A program made the translations under genes and the position numbers. From Adiantum capillus-veneris (Eukaryota; Streptophyta; Polypodiopsida; Polypodiales; Pteridaceae), in the NCBI GenBank assembly GCA_014529385.2, contig CM043969.1:72504676-72568675 (forward strand): DNA of 64,000 nucleotides, in the 5' to 3' direction. Within the stretch, counting starts at the first letter, position 1. Every line of letters begins with the position of its first letter. This document shows positions 58,763 through 64,000 of the stretch, piece after piece. The notes beneath the pieces are model-generated. The model searched no databases. It was not told the origin of the DNA and saw only the letters and a program-made list of their open reading frames with translations.

Positions 58763-58826
<64 letters not shown>

Positions 58827-59714
58827 ATACGACACCAGACGGTTCTCAAACCCTCCTCCAAGGCCCCCCCTCTCTATGGCGAGAGAGGTCTATGCTATTG
58901 ATTGCACAAATCTAGTATAATGGTCTAGATGCAATGGACTTGCCAACGATGTCGACGACAATGATGAGGACGACGAGGATGGGTTGAAATCTGACGCTAG
59001 GACTGAAATGCTGAAATTTGCAAAACGTCGATTTTCTGCTGATCTTGGATAATGTGTTGGCGAGGATTGCGATGGCGATGACGCGATGACAATGCGCTGA
59101 AAACGCAGATGCTGAAATCTGCGGACAGCAGGCTGAATCTGAAAACGTTGGCTGACTCAACGGTACGGCGAGGATCTGCGAGGCTAAGGACTGAATCTGC
59201 GGTGTCTTAGTGTTGAAAACTGAAAACGCTGATGTGCTGGGCTGATCCGACGCCTGAATCTGCAAAAGCTAGGCTGAATCTGCAAACTGAAAATGCTAGT
59301 CTGATTTGTAGCAAAAACGCTAGATTTAATCTATAGCAAAAATGCTATCTGCTCTGTTGGCTAAAAACGCTAGGGTTTCTTGCCGGTCTTGCAATGCCAG
59401 AAAGTGCTAGCGCTAGGTTTCTTTTGTAGTAACTTAGCAAATTTGTCCTACTCACTTTCTCAACTAATAATTGAAAAATGAGTAAAGAGGGAAAATGGGT
59501 TCTATGCACTGTAAAATGCTCATGATGGGTACTGAATGTCATGCTGATGATCATGCTGTGTGCAACTAGAGGATATGCAACTACTCTAAGTGCCTGGACA
59601 TGCACGGCCTGCTCACAGGCTCACAAAGGTGCCATAACACTTCCTAAGCTAACCTGGATCCTAGACCTGAGATAGCTTGTCCACATGCACATAGGGTTAG
59701 ATGTGCACGTGACA
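58484..59714 (-). mobile_element. LTR related to element 5 with two (GA)n tracts
   Basis: From about 58547 the sequence follows the solo LTR at 9926 (CTTGCTCAAGATGAGTGCTC, GGAAGGGAGAGCCTTCCGT, ACGACACCAGA, GCTGAAAACGCTGATG) and ends GATGTGCACGTGACA at 59714. (GA)n tracts lie at about 58690-58741 and 58765-58823, around a duplicated GAATGAAGGTGCTGAGATTG. The first 60 bp are GC-rich (CCCGGGACACGTCC) and unassigned. Confidence 0.72.
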
Positions 59715-59937
59715 GACTGAATGATTCTAGCTCCTCAATTGGCTGACACTGGCGTGCACATGTTGGGGTCCCACTGTCTCAAAGAACATCCCTGTCACTC
59801 TGTCACCTACCTGGATCCATCGAGATGCATGTCGATGGAAAGCAAACTCACGGCGCCTCTCCTCTGTGCTCGCAAGCTCCTGGCGAGCCTGCTGCAACTT
59901 CTCCTCCAATCAGGGATTGTCTGGGTGCTGCTCCTAC
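59715..59937 (-). pseudogene. LINE ORF2 fragment
   Basis: The minus-strand frame reads MEEKLQQARQELASTEERRR, then FHRHASRWIQVGDRVTGMFF. This resembles the linker before RT in plant LINEs (R-W-x-x-x-GDR-x-(T/S)-x-x-FF). It is truncated on both sides, by an LTR and by element 4. Confidence 0.65.
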
Positions 59938-61444
59938 TGTCACAAAAAAAATACGGAAGCGTAAACTGACGTTTAATTGCACTTCAAATACTCAAGAGAA
60001 TTAGAGGGAGCGAGAAAACTTGACACTTCATTGGGGACCAGAAGATGGGCTGGTCCCCCCCCATAAAGAGAATATCTTTATTACTAAGGGAGAATCTTTA
60101 CAAGCACAGGAACGGGGCATACGCCCGTCCTCTATTCTTTCTTCTGTTCTGTTCTGACTACTGACTGAGAAAGTGTTTCCACTTTCTTACTGCTTAGGGG
60201 ATTTCCCCTCTTCTGCGAGACTGGCTGGAAGCTCTCGAAAAGAGAGTCTATCTTCCGTAACAGCTCATCGGAAGCTCTCACAGAGGAGAGTCCATCTTCC
60301 GTTATGTGTTGCTTTCATGCTCATTCATTCATACATCTAACACAAAAGAGAAACAAGCAAACTGCACACGCACATGCTTGCTGTAATTTTTTGCACATAA
60401 CCTGAAATTCTTACCTGTGCACACCCCTACGCCGAAACAGAGGTCTTCTTCGCGATGGAATCGCGCCAAACTTGATGTAGACTTAGAATAAGGAGAGAGA
60501 AGAGAATTTCTATGGCTGATTTGCTGAAAACAGCCCTAACCGAGGTGATTAGGGGCTGAAAACAGAGAATTACAGCAGCCGCACTCTACTAAGAGAGCGT
60601 CTACGGCAGCTTCTCGCGATGAAACTTCACGAGAAGGTGTCTATGACTGTGAGATCCCTTGTTCTTGACAATGGGAGCACACGGCTACCACATATGTCGC
60701 AAGGGGCTGCTCTCAAGCTTCAATGGAGGGCTCCACCGCGTAGAGCACGCTCACATTAGGGGGGGTAGGTGCACTGCCAGCCCTTGTGAAGGGGGTGCTG
60801 ATGCTCTAAAATAGGCTTCATGCATGAAGAGGGGGCGCTAGGAGATAAGGGAGAGTGAGAGTGAAAGCTTGCATTGGTAAGTGTGCCACTTGGCACACTT
60901 ACTTTAAAAACTTAAAAACCATTCAACTTTTGACTTTAAAAACTTCTAGCTCATTAATTAAAAAAAATGTGCAACTAACTAACAACTGCTACCAATGATT
61001 CTTTTATGAGAACACCAAAGGTCTGCCGGCGCAATGCCGCACGGGCACTGCACCGCCTTTACGTGTTCACACTTGTGCAGCCGCCCGCTCGGGCACGGAC
61101 CGTTAAATTTAATTTCACGAAACTTACCCTAAGGCTTTATTAGCTTTATTAGCCTTACGGTCACTGTCTAAGGACCCCATCTCATTCATGTGCTTGTACT
61201 GACGTGCGTATTTTTCTGAGCCTAAAATCTGAGGCTACTGCTTACCCCTTGCTGAAGACCCGATTTCCCAATCACTAGGGCTTCAGGGTAATTTCTGCTA
61301 AGGTCCCTCTGAGGTGTTCTAGCCCGCATTTAGGCTCACCTGAGGCCTTAGAACTGCTAGGTCTATTCTGGTGTGCACACAACTAATTAGATAATTCTTT
61401 TCTCGTAAATAAATTAATTATTTACAAAGTCTGACTTAGTTACA
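59938..61444 (-). repeat. Element 4 3' LTR (boundaries inferred)
   Basis: In element orientation it starts TGTAACTAAGTCAGAC next to the purine tract AGAACCAAGAGGGA and ends TTTTGTGACA. It contains short duplications (GGAAGCTCTC, at about 60228 and 60270; TCTATCTTCCGT/TCCATCTTCCGT) and AGTAATAAAGATATTC (minus strand, about 60080), a plausible polyadenylation signal. Confidence 0.7.
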
Positions 61445-61456
61445 TCCCTCTTGGTT

Positions 61457-64000
61457 CTAAACAGTTGACCTCAACTGTAGAGCGTCAACATAACTGTGCA
61501 AGATGTCAGGGTAGTCCTTGAGATTGGACTCAGTCATCCACTTTGCATCTAAAGGAGTGTAATTCTTGAACTTGACTAAATACTTTCGATGTAGACTCCC
61601 CGACTTGAGTTGTCTCTCCAAGTGGTGTATTATCTGTTTAGGTTGAAGGATTTCCTCAGTCTCTTCGACTTCTGGAGGATCTTCTTGTACGGGCGCCACT
61701 GGAGGAGGTCCAACATATGGTCGGAGGAGACTGACATGAAAAGCATTGTGGATGCGCCAGTTAGAAGGCAAATCCAATCTGAAAGTCACATCATTGACTT
61801 TATCTGTAATTTTGAAAGGGCCGTAAAATCTATGGGAAAGTTTGACAACTTTCCCTTTGCCGACCCGCTTTTTCAATCTAGCTTTCTCAAACCGAAGCAG
61901 GACATATTGTCCTTTTTCAAGATTGAGATTCCTTCTGTGCTTGTCTGCTTTTCTCTTCTGTTGCTCTTGAGTACGAAGAATCGCTTGCTTTACTTGTTGA
62001 TGGGCAATATCAATATTGCGCACAAATTCATCTGCGGCGAAGATGTTTTCTTTGGTCACCATAATAGGAAGTAAGAGTGGCTTCCCGTAAATAATTTCGA
62101 AGGGGGCTTTACCAGTTGAGGAATGTATGGTATTATTATACGCAAACTCAACTATTGGTAAGTACTGTTCCCATTCGGATTGTCGTTCCGAAACATAGCA
62201 CTTGAGGAGATCTAAAACAGTGGCATTAGCGATTTCGCTTTGACCATCTGTTTGAGGATGATAAGCTGATGAAAAATCAAGCTTAGTTGCCAAGTTTTCA
62301 AACAATGCCTGCCAAAACAGACTAGTCATGCGGGGATCTCTATCGCTGACAATAGTCTTTGGCAATCCATGGTGTTTAAAAATCTGAGCTAGAAATATTC
62401 TAGCCATGTGATCAGCTTTGATCGTCTTCTTTACTGGAAGAAAATGGGCTTGCTTACTGAATCTGTCTACAATAGTCCAGATTGCATCATTTCCATTCTT
62501 GGATCGAGGAAGATCCGTAATAAAATCCATGGCAATACTTTCCCATGGCGTGTTAGGCACAGGGAGCGGCTGAAGATTGCCATAAACTTTATGTCTGTCA
62601 TATTTCACTTTTTGGCATACTAAACACTCACGTACATGTTTTTCAATGTCCGCACGGAGTGTTGGCCAAAAGAAATACCTTTCGAGGGCACTAGTGGTGG
62701 AAGCAATTCCCCGATGCCCGGCATAAGGAGAATTATGTGCTTCATCCATCACCTTTTGTCGTAAGGGCTGAGCTATGCATATTGCTTGTTGACGATAGAG
62801 TGTATTATCCCTGATAGAATAAGGTGGCTTTGAGTGACCAGCTTGAAGATCTGCCCAAATTGTGGCGAAGTCTCGATCTTGAGGATACATCTCGCTGAGA
62901 GATTCTAGTTCCTCATGATAAATTGTTGTTAGTGCATTGATCTTTGGACGCCTAGAGAGAGCATCTGCAACTGCATTCTTTGTTCCAGAAGTGTGTAAAA
63001 TCTGAAAATGAAACATTGAAAGAAAGTTGGCCCATCTCATCTGCTTTTCTGATAACTTTCTCTGTGTGAGAAAGTAGCGAAGACTTTGATGATCTGTCTT
63101 GATAATAAAATCAGCTCCTAATAGATAGTGTTTCCAAATGGAAAGAGCATGAATTACTGCCAGTAGCTCTTTTTCGTATATGGAGGCATGCAACTCTGCA
63201 TCTCTAAGGCGCCGACTTTCATAGGCTATCGCGTGACCCTCTTGGTTCAAAACTGCTCCTACACAATCTCTAGATGCATCGCAGTATACCTCGAAAGGTT
63301 TGCGAAGATCAGGGACGGTGAGAACAGGTCCGTGACTGAGTAGATACTTAAGCTTTTCGAAAGCTTGTTTTTGTCCAGACCCCCAATGGAATGGAATCTG
63401 CTTCTTTGTCAGGTCATGGAGGGGACCTGCTATCGCGGCAAAAGCTCGAATGAAACGCCGATAATAGGAACAGAGGCCAAGGAAACTTCGTACATCATGT
63501 ACTGTAGTTGGCGTAGGCCATTCTACAACTGCTTGAATCTTATCAAGGTCCATTCTCACCTGGTTGTGAGATACTATATGGCCCAAATAGTGGATTTCTT
63601 TTAGAAAGAACTCACTCTTCTTAGCATTCACAAATAATTTGTGTTTGCGTAATTCTTCAAACACTAAGGCGAGATGCTTATAGTGTTCGTCTTCCGTCTC
63701 TGAGAAGATTAAGACGTCATCAAAGAAAACGCCTGTAAAGCTTCTGTATGAGTGGAAGATTCTATCCATCATTCTGTTGAATGTAGCTGGTGCATTAGTG
63801 AGCCCAAAAGGCATCACTAGAAATTCATACAACCCGAAGGTTGTTCTAAATGAAGTCTTATGCACATCCTGAGGAGCTATGCGGATTTGATGATAACCGC
63901 TCTTCAAGTCTATACGACTAAAGACACTGGCTCCTTGTAACTTATCAAGAATGTCGTCAATCCGAGGGATTGGAAATCGATTCTTGATTGTGATCTTGTT
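61457..64000 (-). CDS. Element 4 Pol (5' part outside the window)
   Basis: The frame is open from 64000 to a stop at 61457, at least 847 codons. RT has NRFPIPRIDD near the edge, then SGYHQIRIA, FGLTNAPATF and FFDD. RNase H has YCDASRDCVGAV, YEKELLAVIHAL, KTDHQSLRYF and VADALSRRP. Integrase has GHRGIASTTSALERYFFWP with CLVCQKVKYD, MDFITDLPRS, VSDRDPRMTS and HPQTDGQSEIAN. The tail has YVLLRFEKARL, IHNAFHVSLLRPYVG and a chromodomain-like RKYLVKFKNYTPLDAKW. No frame defects are visible, making it the best-preserved pol in the window together with element 2. Confidence 0.95.
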   Translation of the reverse strand, partial: NKITIKNRFPIPRIDDILDKLQGASVFSRIDLKSGYHQIRIAPQDVHKTSFRTTFGLYEFLVMPFGLTNAPATFNRMMDRIFHSYRSFTGVFFDDVLIFSETEDEHYKHLALVFEELRKHKLFVNAKKSEFFLKEIHYLGHIVSHNQVRMDLDKIQAVVEWPTPTTVHDVRSFLGLCSYYRRFIRAFAAIAGPLHDLTKKQIPFHWGSGQKQAFEKLKYLLSHGPVLTVPDLRKPFEVYCDASRDCVGAVLNQEGHAIAYESRRLRDAELHASIYEKELLAVIHALSIWKHYLLGADFIIKTDHQSLRYFLTQRKLSEKQMRWANFLSMFHFQILHTSGTKNAVADALSRRPKINALTTIYHEELESLSEMYPQDRDFATIWADLQAGHSKPPYSIRDNTLYRQQAICIAQPLRQKVMDEAHNSPYAGHRGIASTTSALERYFFWPTLRADIEKHVRECLVCQKVKYDRHKVYGNLQPLPVPNTPWESIAMDFITDLPRSKNGNDAIWTIVDRFSKQAHFLPVKKTIKADHMARIFLAQIFKHHGLPKTIVSDRDPRMTSLFWQALFENLATKLDFSSAYHPQTDGQSEIANATVLDLLKCYVSERQSEWEQYLPIVEFAYNNTIHSSTGKAPFEIIYGKPLLLPIMVTKENIFAADEFVRNIDIAHQQVKQAILRTQEQQKRKADKHRRNLNLEKGQYVLLRFEKARLKKRVGKGKVVKLSHRFYGPFKITDKVNDVTFRLDLPSNWRIHNAFHVSLLRPYVGPPPVAPVQEDPPEVEETEEILQPKQIIHHLERQLKSGSLHRKYLVKFKNYTPLDAKWMTESNLKDYPDILHSYVDALQLRSTV

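Larger units (their letters stand above)
59938..64000 (-). mobile_element. Element 4: Ty3/gypsy chromovirus, partial (runs off the right edge)
   Basis: A 3' LTR at 59938-61444 is followed by a purine-rich tract and an intact pol frame that stays open to the window edge. Gag, protease and the 5' LTR lie outside. The left LTR boundary TGTCACAAAA is inferred from the terminus type; its target duplication (CCTAC expected on the far side) cannot be checked here. The LTR lacks the shared GGGGCGCC block seen in other elements. Confidence 0.85.

Overview
The window reads as nuclear DNA of a large, repeat-rich land-plant genome. The evidence is spliced coding exons with plant-type splice sites, LTR retrotransposons primed by initiator tRNA-Met, Ty3/gypsy chromoviruses with chromodomains, and long (GA)n tracts. 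The combination looks like a non-seed vascular plant, most likely a fern, but that placement is inference. There is one recognisable host gene. Nearly everything else is transposable elements, many inserted inside one another.

Host gene (5016 to at least 24560, + strand): a homologue of RNA polymerase III subunit RPC31/POLR3G in four recognisable exons (5016-5144, 24035-24164, 24249-24380, 24469-24560). Splice phases match at every junction. Intron 1 is about 18.9 kb and full of transposons. The acidic C-terminal tail expected of this family was not found, so the gene either continues through further introns or is C-terminally truncated.

Inside intron 1: an integrase remnant and LTR fragments (5.3-6.2 kb); a short LTR element (6490-9485, +); a solo LTR with perfect CCCTT target duplications (9926-11205); and a minus-strand LINE (about 12.3-22.96 kb). 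A young Ty3/gypsy chromovirus (element 1, 15682-22420, duplication ATGGT) sits inside the LINE's ORF1. LTR positions are given by place in the window; for minus-strand elements the left LTR is the 3' LTR.

Downstream of the recognised exons: an old gag gene split by a non-autonomous LTR element (element 5, 26362-30716, duplication TTGAA); an old plus-strand LTR split by a second chromovirus (element 2, 34241-42934, duplication TTGTG); a degenerate LINE (43.8-44.8 kb); a pol-deleted chromovirus (element 6, 47237 to about 51640) with a different hAT-like MITE inserted in each LTR, each with a perfect 8-bp target duplication; a decayed chromovirus (element 3, 51953-58478, duplication CCGCA); further LTR and LINE pieces; and a fourth chromovirus (element 4, from 59938 and running off the right edge).

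The most interesting cross-cutting signals are: (i) a block centred on GAAATACCGAAAGGGGCGCC, often carrying AATAAA, shared at 14 sites by otherwise dissimilar LTRs; (ii) hAT-like MITEs with different subterminal repeat words; (iii) Gag zinc knuckles with Tyr at the usual His position and proteases with DGG or DPD at the active site; (iv) telo-box clusters in LTRs; and (v) the host gene's very large TE-filled intron.
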